From Nostoc commune NIES-4072 (GTDB taxonomy: Bacteria; Cyanobacteriota; Cyanobacteriia; Cyanobacteriales; Nostocaceae): DNA of 64,000 nt. Position 1 is the stretch's first letter. Every line of letters begins with the position of its first letter. The notes under the pieces were generated by a model. That model was not told where the DNA came from. It saw nothing but the letters and a program-made list of their open reading frames with translations, and searched no databases. The translations under genes were made by a program, and so were the position numbers. The stretch lies in contig NZ_BDUD01000001.1 in the NCBI RefSeq assembly GCF_003113895.1, forward strand, positions 6,189,244-6,253,243. The letters are read 5' to 3'. Below, piece by piece: positions 18,571 to 27,888 of the stretch.

Positions 18571-18993
18571 ATGAAGATTAAAGATATTGCTAAAACAAGA
18601 TGCATACTTACCTTCGGATATGGCAATCGCAAAGACTACGATGCCTTCTTGGAATACCTACAAAAGTTTGATGTGGAATGTGTTGTTGATGTGAGGATGG
18701 TTCCTCGTGCTTGGAGCCGTAAATGGTACGGCGACAAAATTAAAATATTCTGTGAATTAAATAACATTAAGTATATTTCTAAAACCGCTTTAGGCAATAC
18801 ATCTGGTAAAGAAAATTGGATTCCAGTAAATCAAGAAGAAGCAGATAAAGCTCTACATGAAATTGCACAAGTTGCTCAAACAGGTAATGTTTTACTCTTG
18901 TGTGCTGAAATGAACCCGAATCGCTGTCATCGGAAAGAAGTTGCTGATTGCTTGGGAAACTTAGTATCAATGCCTGTTAAGCATTTAGAGTAG
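18571..18993 (+). CDS. DUF488 family protein
   Basis: A 140-residue protein. It has CILTFGYGNRKDYDAFLEYL at the start, VVDVRMVPRAWSRKW, and the C-terminal cysteine motif LLLCAEMNPNRCHRKEVAD. These are hallmarks of DUF488. The conserved Cys and CHR residues suggest a metal or redox/nucleotide site, but the activity is unknown. I chose the ATG at 18571, six bases after AGGA (18561-18564); in-frame upstream TTG and ATG codons are less well placed. Members of this family are often seen in defence or modification gene neighbourhoods, and here it pairs with the unknown gene at 17758. Confidence 0.85.
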   Translation: MKIKDIAKTRCILTFGYGNRKDYDAFLEYLQKFDVECVVDVRMVPRAWSRKWYGDKIKIFCELNNIKYISKTALGNTSGKENWIPVNQEEADKALHEIAQVAQTGNVLLLCAEMNPNRCHRKEVADCLGNLVSMPVKHLE

Positions 18994-19053
18994 TAAACTA
19001 AAATTTTCTCGATACTTAGGGAAGAGTGTTTAGTAATCTCATTTCACAAGAGA

Positions 19054-19109
19054 CGATTGCCTGTAGCGTTGGTGGTGCCGCAGCTACGCCCGTCGTAGAC
19101 ATCGCTATT
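19054..19109. repeat. GCGTAGCCC/GTCGTAGACATCGC repeat
   Basis: This copy ends CGCCCGTCGTAGACATCGC. The same unit, with arms like GCGTAGGCGTAGCC and GTCGTAGACATCGC, recurs at 20060-20114, 20295-20324, 20901-20970, 21236-21269 (opposite strand) and inside the coding sequence at 31842-31870. It is a small dispersed repeat without coding potential. Confidence 0.75.
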
Positions 19110-19250
19110 ATCAGGTGGGCAATATTATAGATTTCTCGTAGGGGTATGGCATTGCCCATTAACAGAGGTGAGGTTTCACTGATTCTACACATAGTCAGAT
19201 GAAATATTTTCGCCAAGTTTCTTATCTTGGGATTACAGCTTAGAGTTGTT

Positions 19251-19353
19251 ATACCAATTCACAATTCACAATTCGCAATTCGCAATTAAAAAACTTAGAT
19301 ACAGCAAGGCTTTCAAGGTTTATATCTGTATCATGTTTTTCGTGAATTGGTAT
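19251..19353. mobile_element. MITE family B, copy 2
   Basis: ATACCAATTCAC (19251-19262) and GTGAATTGGTAT (19342-19353) are exact inverted repeats, one base different from copy 1 at 10239. The right subterminal region (TTTTCGTGAA) is shared with copy 1. The interior holds CAATTCA/CAATTCG heptamers rather than GGGAGCA units, plus an inner GATACAG/CTGTATC stem. It lies 56 bases upstream of the DUF4126 start. Confidence 0.75.
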
Positions 19354-19409
19354 TACTCCGTTCAGATCAAAGATGGAAAAAACACCAGGAGTATAACTTG
19401 AGTCTTACT

Positions 19410-20039
19410 ATGGATTTAAATTATTTGTTTAATCTCAATACATTTATTGAATTATTACTGGGGATTAGTTTGAGTGCGGCGGCTGGCTTCCGAGTATTTG
19501 TACCACTGCTAGCGTTGAGTGTGGCTTCAGTTTTTGGACATTTAGATTTACCGACTAACTTTGATTGGGTGGAAACACCTCAAGCTGTAATTGTATTTGC
19601 CGTCGCTTGTTTGCTAGAAATTATCGGTTATTACATTCCTTGGTTGGATCATCTGCTGGATATTGTAGCCACTCCTGCGGCATTTATCGCCGGGACAATC
19701 GTCACAGCATCTGTTGCTCCAGATATGAATCCACTAGTGCAATGGACGTTAGCTTTAGTTGCAGGTGGTGGAACCGCAGGATTAACTCAGGGATTAACCA
19801 ATATATTGCGGATAAGTTCTACTGGCGTTTCTGGTGGATTAACCAATCCAGTTGTGTCAACTATTGAATTGCTCATCGCAATCGGACTGTCTGTACTAGC
19901 GCTAGCTTTACCAGTGGTAGCAGGAGTGATTGTGATTGGTTTTCTAATAATTGCTATTCAAAGAATTTGGAATTTCTTTTTGAATAAACCATCTTCTCAA
20001 ATTAACGAAACCGTTTCTCCATCAAGAGAATTGGGATAA
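19410..20039 (+). CDS. DUF4126 family membrane protein
   Basis: A 209-residue very hydrophobic protein with about five membrane helices. They include FIELLLGISLSAAAGFRVFV, AVIVFAVACLLEIIGYYI and the C-terminal IGLSVLALALPVVAGVIVIG. The GFRVFVPLLALS segment and the glycine-rich ALVAGGGTAGLTQG are typical of DUF4126. Transport substrate and role are unknown. The start is the ATG at 19410 (MDLNYLFNLNTF); an in-frame TTG further up lies within the MITE and would add an unlikely N-terminus. Confidence 0.85.
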   Translation: MDLNYLFNLNTFIELLLGISLSAAAGFRVFVPLLALSVASVFGHLDLPTNFDWVETPQAVIVFAVACLLEIIGYYIPWLDHLLDIVATPAAFIAGTIVTASVAPDMNPLVQWTLALVAGGGTAGLTQGLTNILRISSTGVSGGLTNPVVSTIELLIAIGLSVLALALPVVAGVIVIGFLIIAIQRIWNFFLNKPSSQINETVSPSRELG

Positions 20040-20059
20040 GTAGTGATGGATTGGTTTCA

Positions 20060-20114
20060 TCGCTACGACGCCGAATAGCCCGTCGTAGACATCGCAATTA
20101 TAAAGCGATCGCAG
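20060..20114. repeat. GTCGTAGACATCGC repeat copy
   Basis: CGCTACGACGCCGAATAGCCCGTCGTAGACATCGC (described; arms CTACGACG and CGTCGTAG pair) followed by AATTATAAAGCGATCGC. Same family and same AATTATAAAGCGATCG tail as 20901-20970. Confidence 0.7.
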
Positions 20115-20118
20115 TAAT

Positions 20119-20676
20119 TTATAATTCCAAAGCCGCTATTAGACAAAAATTCACCTGATTAATCGCCTCAGAGGAAAGAAAACCCAGCTTTCTGAGAATC
20201 ATAGATTTAGGACTTACGCACTGTACAAAATAACTATCTTGTGCATCAACCTAAATACGTTGTTTCGGGCTTTTATCAATCACCTTTGATTGAGTGCGTA
20301 GGCGTAGCCCGCCGCAGGCATCGCTAAAATCTCATTGAAAAATCTAGCTATCAGCCTTGAAAACTCTATCTGTTATTTTGGCTTTTCTGTCAATGCGTAA
20401 GTTCTAAGATTTATTTAATGTAAAAATTGACTCACAGCGAACTACAGACTCAACTCTAATACCTGCACTGGCAATTTCATCACCCGTTATTAAGTATTGC
20501 GTCACAGTTAAAGGGCGATTAGTGTTGGAAGTGCAAGGCACAACCATCAAATCATCAAGAATTTGATTCAATTGATTTGCCGAAATTACAACAGCAGGGC
20601 GAACTTTAAACTGTGCCAATCCGGTTGAAGGCATGGGAACTCGACACAACACAACATCACCGCGCTGTAAGTTCAT
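20119..20676 (-). pseudogene. MazF/PemK-type toxin, disrupted by a MITE
   Basis: The surviving frame (20404-20676) starts MNLQRGDVVLCRVPMPSTG and continues KVRPAVVISANQ, LMVVPCTSN and GIRVESVVRCESIFTLNKS. These are the conserved MazF/PemK mRNA-interferase blocks, but the frame stops after 90 residues. The stop lies in a 199-bp element (20208-20406) flanked by AGATT on both sides. Removing the element and one AGATT joins NKS directly to MILRKLGFLSSEAINQV, then NFCLIAALEL and a stop at 20119-20121. This gives 113 residues, the normal length. The last helix is therefore lost in the present gene, so RNase activity may be reduced or gone. It overlaps the antitoxin gene by 20 bases. Confidence 0.92.
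20203..20411. mobile_element. MITE family C inserted in mazF
   Basis: The element is 20208-20406. Its ends are TAGGACTTACGCA (left) and TGCGTAAGTTCTA (right), inverted repeats with one mismatch. Direct repeats AGATT flank it at 20203-20207 and 20407-20411. It contains no gene, but carries a copy of the GCGTAGGCGTAGCCC repeat (20295-20324), making a repeat within a repeat. It supplies the premature TAG stop (20404-20406) of the toxin gene. Confidence 0.88.
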
Positions 20677-20860
20677 CAGCAAATACTTCGTCGTAAATGT
20701 CATTTTCAGGACTTACCCAATCCTGATAAGCCTGAGACTCAATAGCAGGATTAACAGATTTTTCGCCATTCTTGAAAGAAAGAGCTAAATCAAGCAATGC
20801 TGATAACTGCTCATCATTCAGTTGTTCAATCAGACTTAGAAGTTCTTGACGAATATTCAT
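20657..20860 (-). CDS. Antitoxin of a MazF-type toxin-antitoxin pair
   Basis: A 67-residue acidic protein immediately upstream of the toxin, with a 20-base overlap of the two coding regions. The N-terminus (MNIRQELLSLIEQLNDEQL, SALLDLALSF) is helical and the C-terminus (YQDWVSPENDIYDEVFADEL) is acidic and probably unfolded until it wraps the toxin. This is the usual architecture of an antitoxin without a large DNA-binding domain. The assignment rests on length and position beside MazF. The antitoxin frame is intact although the toxin is broken. Confidence 0.75.
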   Translation of the reverse strand: MNIRQELLSLIEQLNDEQLSALLDLALSFKNGEKSVNPAIESQAYQDWVSPENDIYDEVFADELTAR

Positions 20861-20900
20861 GGAATTGCCGACTGCTAACTATATTCAATGTATGCCATAA

Positions 20901-20970
20901 AGCGATCGCCTGTAGCGTTGGTGATGCGTAGGCGTAGCCTGTCGTAAACATCGCAATTATAAAGCGATCG
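20901..20970. repeat. GCGTAGGCGTAGCC repeat copy
   Basis: GCGATCGCC at the left and AAGCGATCG at the right enclose TGCGTAGGCGTAGCC and GTCGTAAACATCGC. It is the longest member of the family and lies in the promoter region of the antitoxin gene. Confidence 0.7.
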
Positions 20971-21021
20971 TAGTCTTTGGGTGTGTTAGCGCGAAAGTTA
21001 AGGAAAATCGTATTGCTACCT

Positions 21022-21145
21022 AACCCGCCTGGAACTCAAAGTTCCAGGCTAATAGCCCAACTCCACTAAAGTGGACTAAAACGGCTTCTCAGTCTTCTTT
21101 AGAAGACTTTAGCTGTTAGCCTCAGAATTCATTCTGAGGCGGTTG
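21022..21145. repeat. Multi-hairpin palindromic repeat (CCCGCC...GGCGG), copy 1
   Basis: Several short hairpins follow one another: GCCTGGAACT/AGTTCCAGGC, TCCACT/AGTGGA, TCTTCT/AGAAGA and GCCTCAGAAT/ATTCTGAGGC. They are bounded by ACCCGCC and GGCGGTT. Joining words such as CTAATAGC and TTAGC recur. The same arrangement occurs at 28007-28172 and 46566-46692. No protein is encoded. The remainder of the 20861-21389 gap holds two further GCGTAG-type repeats. Confidence 0.8.
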
Positions 21146-21235
21146 TTGGAAATGGGCGCGAAAGCGTAACGCACCTTTGATACTCGTGAGCGAGTCTTTT
21201 ATACTCGTGGATGAGTGAATGTTATTGCAAGGGTT

Positions 21236-21269
21236 GCGATGTCTACGACGGGCTACGGCTACGCACCCT
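21236..21269 (-). repeat. GCGTAGCCCGTCGTAGACATCGC repeat copy, inverted
   Basis: GCGATGTCTACGACGGGCTA followed by CGGCTACGC is the reverse complement of the repeat at 20060. Both orientations therefore exist in the same 1.3-kb region. Confidence 0.7.
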
Positions 21270-21389
21270 ACTAATTTATATATTACAGCCCTTCCTACGC
21301 AGATAGAACACATTAATCTAGCCCCATTCCCTATAACCTGCGATACACTATTTTGGTAAATATCGCTACAGAGTTAGTGAGGTTTGCAG

Positions 21390-21629
21390 GTGACAAACAA
21401 AGAACTGTTGCAAATTATTGAACGAGATGCCAGGGAAAAAGCAACGGTGCTATCCCTCCATAACAAGAAACTCAGCAGGCTACCGCCAGAAATCAGCCAA
21501 CTCTCCAACTTGACTAAGCTATTCCTCTCTAATAATCCACAATTAAGCTCGCCGCCGCCTGAAATTGTTGAACAGGGAACGCAGGCAATTTTGACCTATC
21601 TTCGAGCCAGGTTAGAAGCTAAAGGGTAA
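21390..21629 (+). CDS. Short leucine-rich-repeat protein (possibly remnant)
   Basis: A 79-residue protein: TNKELLQIIERDAREKATVL, then LHNKKLSRLPPEISQLSNLTK, with LFLSNNPQLSSPPPEIVEQ and a tail GTQAILTYLRARLEAKG. This is the N-cap, only one to two LRR units and the C-cap of much longer cyanobacterial LRR (often Roco-type) proteins. It may be an internally deleted remnant, or a genuinely tiny LRR protein since both ends are complete and the frame is open. I chose GTG at 21390, seven bases after GAGG. Protein-protein interaction is the only inference possible. Confidence 0.65.
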   Translation: MTNKELLQIIERDAREKATVLSLHNKKLSRLPPEISQLSNLTKLFLSNNPQLSSPPPEIVEQGTQAILTYLRARLEAKG

Positions 21630-21829
21630 TATATTTGTAAGCTGCTAGTAGTTAGCTCGTAACAGCACTATTGCAGGGATTATAAACGTATATTTGACTA
21701 GAATTAAGGTGTTATAGCGATTATTATTTGGATACCATAAGCGGTAGAGGTTTACAGAAATGCGCCTCTACAACTGACACGGCAGTTTAGCTATAAATTA
21801 AAATCTACCGTTTTACGGGTATTAGAAAC

Positions 21830-22708
21830 ATGAGGTTTAAAGACTGGGCGACTAGGGTGCTACTAATCTCGCTGATGTTCATGGCTTTAATTTTAGTGCT
21901 GCTAATTGGACGAGCGACAAAATTACAAAATAATCCGACAATATCCCGTGCATCCAATCCACAGGTTGCAGCTTTCAGTCAATATCCCCAGGCGCAATTT
22001 CAATCAGCAAAAGAGCCAGAGAAGAAATCTCAAAATGTTATCAAGTCCCCAGTCAAGATTAACAAGCCTGTAGCAAGGTACGTAACCACTCAAGCTTTTG
22101 CACAGTACAGACCGAGTTATCAAGTTGCTTCAGTTGATCCAAGTAACTATGGAGAACGGTATGCCCAAGATGTTAACGGCGTTCCTCTCAACAATCAACC
22201 AATTATCGTCCTCCATGAAACTGGTTATTCTGCTTCCAGCGCCATTAATTTCTTTCAAGTAGCCCATACTGATGAAAGTGTGCAAGCAAGTTACCACGCT
22301 TTAATCAAGTTAGACGGAACGGTGGTTTATCTAGTACCCCCAGAAAAGCGGGCTTTTGGTGCAGCTAACTCAGTATTTGAGACTCCACAGGGAGTGGAAA
22401 CTGTGCAGACTAATCCGAATTTGCCTGCGTCTGTGAATAATTTTGCTTATCATGTTTCTTTAGAAACACCGCCAGATAGTTATGACGCTAGCAGCCAACA
22501 AACCCATAGCGGTTATACGGAGGCTCAATATAATTCTCTTGCTTGGTTAATTGCTCAAAGCCAAGTCCCAGACGATCGCATCACTACGCACCATTTAGTA
22601 GACCGCTCTGGTAAAAAAGTTGACCCGATAAATTTTGATGGGAATAAATTTCTCAGCTTACTTAATACTTATCGTCAGGTCAGACCAATATATAGGGTGA
22701 GTAGATAA
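21830..22708 (+). CDS. N-acetylmuramoyl-L-alanine amidase (Amidase_2/PGRP fold), membrane-anchored
   Basis: 292 residues. A hydrophobic N-terminal segment (VLLISLMFMALILVLLIG) anchors or exports it. After a low-complexity linker of about 90 residues, the catalytic domain starts at PIIVLHETGYSASSAINFFQ, where the His is the first zinc ligand. It continues ASYHALIKLDGTVVYLVPP and NFAYHVSLETP. It closes with ITTHHLVDRSGKKVDPINFD, holding the second zinc His and the catalytic Lys/Asp region. It cleaves the bond between MurNAc and the stem peptide in peptidoglycan. It is monocistronic. Substrate preference unknown. Confidence 0.9.
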   Translation: MRFKDWATRVLLISLMFMALILVLLIGRATKLQNNPTISRASNPQVAAFSQYPQAQFQSAKEPEKKSQNVIKSPVKINKPVARYVTTQAFAQYRPSYQVASVDPSNYGERYAQDVNGVPLNNQPIIVLHETGYSASSAINFFQVAHTDESVQASYHALIKLDGTVVYLVPPEKRAFGAANSVFETPQGVETVQTNPNLPASVNNFAYHVSLETPPDSYDASSQQTHSGYTEAQYNSLAWLIAQSQVPDDRITTHHLVDRSGKKVDPINFDGNKFLSLLNTYRQVRPIYRVSR

Positions 22709-22764
22709 AAAATGGTGCGTTACGCTTTGGCGATAACACACCCGACAAAATTTATTCAACCAAG

Positions 22765-24477
22765 CTATTTGCTAAAGCTATAAATTTGCTGCGTCTCCAG
22801 GCGATCGCTAATCGATGAAGGCAGTGTACCATCCGAGAATGTCTGTCTATCTAGTTGGACTTGTAAATTACTCAAGGGATCGCAACCAGAAGATATCAAA
22901 AATTCTAGTTTTTGAATGTAAGGCAAGATTGCTAGTTTGTCCAGAATTTGGAAGATAGCCTGTATATAAGGATGACCACTTTGTTGATACCAATCAGTGC
23001 TAGCAACTTTTGGCTGATCAAAACCCAAGTGTACTGTCAAAGATGGCTCGTCAAATATAGCGATCGCTAAGGGACGCGCTTCTTCCTGCAACAATAAATC
23101 ATTACTTTTCGCTAAGTGTCGCAGTTTTTCTAGGCGTTCATAACGTTCTGTCACAGCTTCCGGGTCATCTTGCCAATGAATTGCTACTGTTACCAGATAA
23201 GTCTGTAACAGCATGTGACCCAACTTTTTCGCCTTTGTCGCTAGGTAATAGGAATTGTAGTCATTGGCTTCAATTAACAATGGAACGCGATCGACTACTT
23301 CCATCCCATAGCCCTTAACTCCAGCAATTTTACGGGGATTATTTGTAATTAAACGTATTTTTTTAATGCCCAAATCCATGAGCATTTGCGCCCCCATGCC
23401 GTAATCTCGCAAGTCAGCCGGAAATCCTAAACGCTCATTTGCTTCTACTGTATCCAGTCCCATATCCTGCAATGAGTAGGCTTTCAGCTTGTTAATCAAG
23501 CCGATTCCCCGTCCTTCTTGACGCAGGTATACAACTACACCTTGACCCGCAGACTCAATCATTTTCAGTGCAGCATTTAACTGCATCCGGCAATCACAGC
23601 GCAAAGAACCCAAAGCGTCACCAGTTAAGCATTCTGAGTGCATCCGCACCATTACTGGCTCATCCTTGAAGTTAGCTGGATCGCCTTTGACAATTGCAAC
23701 GTGTTCTGTGTTATCCAGGGTATGGCGGTAGGCGTAAATTTCAAACTGACCGAATTCACTAGGTAGTTTGGTAACAACCTCACGATACACTAAGCGATCG
23801 TGCTGTAGGCGATAACTGATTAAATCCGCAATACTAATGATTTTTAAATTGTGACGTTTCGCATATTCGACTAATTGCTGCAACCGCGCCATTGAACCAT
23901 CGGAGTTTTGAATTTCACAAATTACTCCTGCTGGGTATAATCCTGCTAGTCGGGCTAAGTCCACAGCCGCTTCCGTATGTCCTGCGCGTTTGAGTACGCC
24001 TCCAGCTTTAGCCCGAATCGGGAAAATATGACCAGGACGACGTAAATCGGTGGGTTTTGTCGCTGGGTTGAGAGTAACCTGGATAGTGCGGGCACGGTCT
24101 TCTGCTGAGATGCCTGTGGTTACACCCAATTCTGGGCCGGCATCAATGCTAACAGTGAAGGCAGTTTGGTTAGTATCTGTAATGTTGCTTACCATCAAGG
24201 GTAAGTCTAGCTCGTCTAAGCGATCGCCTGTCATTGCCAAACAAATCAGCCCTCTAGCTTCCACCGCCATGAAATTAATCATGTCGGGTGTGGCAAATTG
24301 GGCGGCACAAATTAAGTCGCCTTCATTTTCTCTATTTTCATCATCTACCACTACAATGACGCGACCAGCTTTTAGGTCTGCTAAGGCGGCATCAATCGAA
24401 TCAAATTTAAAAGCTTGGTTAGTATTAGGCTGTGACACAGAAAGATTTCCAGCTACCAACGTAAATTTTTTTAACAA
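22765..24477 (-). CDS. ribBA: Bifunctional RibBA (DHBP synthase / GTP cyclohydrolase II)
   Basis: 570 residues catalysing both entry steps of riboflavin synthesis. The RibB part (to ~residue 215) has [18 protein letters not shown] and [20 protein letters not shown]. The RibA part has the zinc cysteines in [17 protein letters not shown] and the [13 protein letters not shown] motif. About 150 residues follow the usual RibA end (from [13 protein letters not shown]); this extension is common in cyanobacterial RibBA. The upstream-most start is TTG (24475-24477). GTG at 24436-24438 gives a more usual N-terminus ([18 protein letters not shown]) and may be the true start. A large stem-loop lies in the leader (24503-24580), but no FMN riboswitch signature was seen. 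Confidence 0.95.
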   Translation of the reverse strand: MLKKFTLVAGNLSVSQPNTNQAFKFDSIDAALADLKAGRVIVVVDDENRENEGDLICAAQFATPDMINFMAVEARGLICLAMTGDRLDELDLPLMVSNITDTNQTAFTVSIDAGPELGVTTGISAEDRARTIQVTLNPATKPTDLRRPGHIFPIRAKAGGVLKRAGHTEAAVDLARLAGLYPAGVICEIQNSDGSMARLQQLVEYAKRHNLKIISIADLISYRLQHDRLVYREVVTKLPSEFGQFEIYAYRHTLDNTEHVAIVKGDPANFKDEPVMVRMHSECLTGDALGSLRCDCRMQLNAALKMIESAGQGVVVYLRQEGRGIGLINKLKAYSLQDMGLDTVEANERLGFPADLRDYGMGAQMLMDLGIKKIRLITNNPRKIAGVKGYGMEVVDRVPLLIEANDYNSYYLATKAKKLGHMLLQTYLVTVAIHWQDDPEAVTERYERLEKLRHLAKSNDLLLQEEARPLAIAIFDEPSLTVHLGFDQPKVASTDWYQQSGHPYIQAIFQILDKLAILPYIQKLEFLISSGCDPLSNLQVQLDRQTFSDGTLPSSISDRLETQQIYSFSK

Positions 24478-24502
24478 TTTCTTCTTTTAGATTGTAGCTC
24501 CT

Positions 24503-24580
24503 TTATAAGGCAGAGGAGTAGACTAGCAATGATTTGATAAGCTAGCAAAAATCTCTGCCCCTAAAATCGGGGTTTATAAA
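24503..24580 (-). promoter_or_regulatory. Structured leader upstream of ribBA
   Basis: GGCAGAG (24509-24515) pairs with CTCTGCC (24553-24559), and inside it CTAGC (24523-24527) pairs with GCTAG (24541-24545). An adjacent CCCC/GGGG stem (24557-24573) competes for the same Cs. TTTATAA words lie at both ends. The mutually exclusive stems suggest a possible regulatory RNA in the ribBA leader; this is inference. Confidence 0.35.
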
Positions 24581-24779
24581 GCAACGACAATCAAGAATGA
24601 ACATGACAAGGGAGACAAGAGAGACAAATACAATATTTGGCAATTTCGCCGCGTCACTACTTACCGGCATCTGAAAAAAGTAGAGGGGTTTCAGGTGTTT
24701 TGTACGCTATGCGTCTAGTCGCTGATATTGTTGATAGCTGATAACGAATTCACCATTCATGGGATAAGGATTTCAGATC

Positions 24780-25838
24780 ATGGGCAAATTTAGACGCGTA
24801 CCCGTTGGGATTGTTGGCGCGTCGGGCTATGGCGGAGTACAGTTAGTACGGCTACTGATGGATCATCCAGAAGTCGAACTGGTTTATTTAGGCGATGAAA
24901 GCAGTATCGGGAAATCCTTTGGGGATCTCTACCCGCATCTGGCTCATGCAACTAACCTGCTAATAGAAGCAGTAGAACCAGAAATAATTGCTCCTCGCTG
25001 TGAAGTAGTTTTCTTGTCTTTACCAAATGGTCTAGCTTGCCAAATCGCGCCCAAACTGTTGGAAAAAGGATGTAAAGTACTAGATTTGAGTGCAGACTAT
25101 CGGTTTAGTAATTTGACAACTTATACAAATTGGTATGGCATTGAGAGAAGCGATCGCACAATTGCAGCTACAGCAGTTTATGGATTACCAGAACTTTATC
25201 GCGATCGCATTGCCGAAGCTCAACTTGTTGGCTGTCCTGGTTCCTATCCCACCGCTAGCCTCCTTGCACTTTCGCCACTTTTAAAGCAAGGTTTAATCGT
25301 GCCAGAAACAGCTATTATTGATGCCAAGTCTGGTACATCTAGCAGTGGACGGCAACCTCAAACCAACTTATTACTAGCTGAAGCAGACAACTCTATAGCA
25401 GCTTACAATATTGGCCGTCACCGTCATACCCCAGAAATTGAGCAAATTTGCAGTGACTTAGCTGGTCACGAACTGATGATCCAATTTACACCCCACCTTA
25501 TCCCAATGGTGCGCGGTATTTTGGCAACGGTATATGCCACAATGCGCGATCCCGGTTTAGTGCGAGATGATTTAATTACAATTTTCTCAGCCTTCTACCG
25601 CAACTCTCCTTGGGTGAAAATCTGCGGTAGCGGCGTTTATCCCCAAACTAAATGGGCTAACGGCAGCAATCTTTGTTATATCGGTGTAGAAGTTGACCCG
25701 CGCACAGGTCGCGTTATTGTCATGTCAGCAATTGACAATCTAGTTAAAGGACAGGCGGGCCAAGCGATTCAGTGTTTAAACCTAATGATGGGCTGGGATG
25801 AAACTTTGGGGTTGCCCAAGTTGGGGTTTTATCCTTGA
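24780..25838 (+). CDS. argC: N-acetyl-gamma-glutamyl-phosphate reductase
   Basis: 352 residues, full length for the long ArgC type. The NADP-binding motif [17 protein letters not shown] is at residues 9-25. The catalytic cysteine is in [15 protein letters not shown] near residue 151. [10 protein letters not shown] and HRHTPEIEQ are the conserved substrate-binding segments. It reduces N-acetylglutamyl phosphate to the semialdehyde, step three of arginine synthesis, in the cytosol. It is divergent from ribBA with a 300-base gap. The start is the ATG at 24780 ([11 protein letters not shown]). Confidence 0.97.
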   Translation: MGKFRRVPVGIVGASGYGGVQLVRLLMDHPEVELVYLGDESSIGKSFGDLYPHLAHATNLLIEAVEPEIIAPRCEVVFLSLPNGLACQIAPKLLEKGCKVLDLSADYRFSNLTTYTNWYGIERSDRTIAATAVYGLPELYRDRIAEAQLVGCPGSYPTASLLALSPLLKQGLIVPETAIIDAKSGTSSSGRQPQTNLLLAEADNSIAAYNIGRHRHTPEIEQICSDLAGHELMIQFTPHLIPMVRGILATVYATMRDPGLVRDDLITIFSAFYRNSPWVKICGSGVYPQTKWANGSNLCYIGVEVDPRTGRVIVMSAIDNLVKGQAGQAIQCLNLMMGWDETLGLPKLGFYP

Positions 25839-25905
25839 TTGGGGATTGGGTACTGGGTATTGGGAAAAATTCTTCCCTTAGTCCCCAGTCCCTAGTCCCC
25901 AGTCC

Positions 25906-27222
<1,317 letters not shown>

Positions 27223-27453
27223 TTACGCACACAGTCCAGTTGCCTAACCCAATCGCTAGCTTATGCTGTTAAGAGACTTTATTGGCTGAGATTAAAGAAG
27301 ATTTCCATTATATGGATAGGGATCAACGCCAAAAATGGCTAAGAGAATGTTTATCCTGTCTTTTTCTTTGATCGCATTTCTACCTTTAGACTTTGAGCTA
27401 GGTAAAATATTGGCAGAGAATAACACTAAATCAATTACAGAGAAAAGGCCAAT

Positions 27454-27888
27454 ATGCGATTACTACATACAATGCTACGGGTGGGCAACCTTGAAGAATC
27501 CTTAAAGTTTTACTGTGAACTTCTAGGTATGAAATTACTACGCCGAAAAGATTATCCAGGGGGAGAATTTACCCTAGCTTTTGTTGGCTACGGCGACGAA
27601 AGTGACAACTCGGTGATAGAACTAACCTACAACTGGGGGGTAGAAAAGTATGAATTGGGTAATGCTTATGGTCACATTGCCCTTGGGGTTGATGATATTT
27701 ACGCTACCTGTGAGGAAATTCGCAATCAGGGCGGTAAAGTTGTCCGCGAACCCGGGCCGATGAAACATGGTTCGACAGTAATTGCTTTCGTAGAAGATCC
27801 AGATGGGTATAAAATTGAACTGATTCAACTTAAAACTCAAGATTCCGCAGTCAAACAGGAATCACAAGAGCAACTTGTGAGCCAGTAA
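27454..27888 (+). CDS. gloA: Lactoylglutathione lyase (glyoxalase I)
   Basis: A 144-residue glyoxalase I. It begins [20 protein letters not shown] with the first metal His, then [30 protein letters not shown] with the metal Glu, [10 protein letters not shown] with the second His and [10 protein letters not shown] with the last Glu. It isomerises the methylglyoxal-glutathione hemithioacetal to lactoylglutathione. The core is complete; the last 17 residues (Gln/Glu/Ser-rich) are an extra tail. It starts about 260 bases from eno, divergently. Confidence 0.95.
   Translation: MRLLHTMLRVGNLEESLKFYCELLGMKLLRRKDYPGGEFTLAFVGYGDESDNSVIELTYNWGVEKYELGNAYGHIALGVDDIYATCEEIRNQGGKVVREPGPMKHGSTVIAFVEDPDGYKIELIQLKTQDSAVKQESQEQLVSQ

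Noticed and set aside
24050..24490. 146-codon plus-strand frame
   Set aside because: Antisense to ribBA, which has complete motifs over the same bases.
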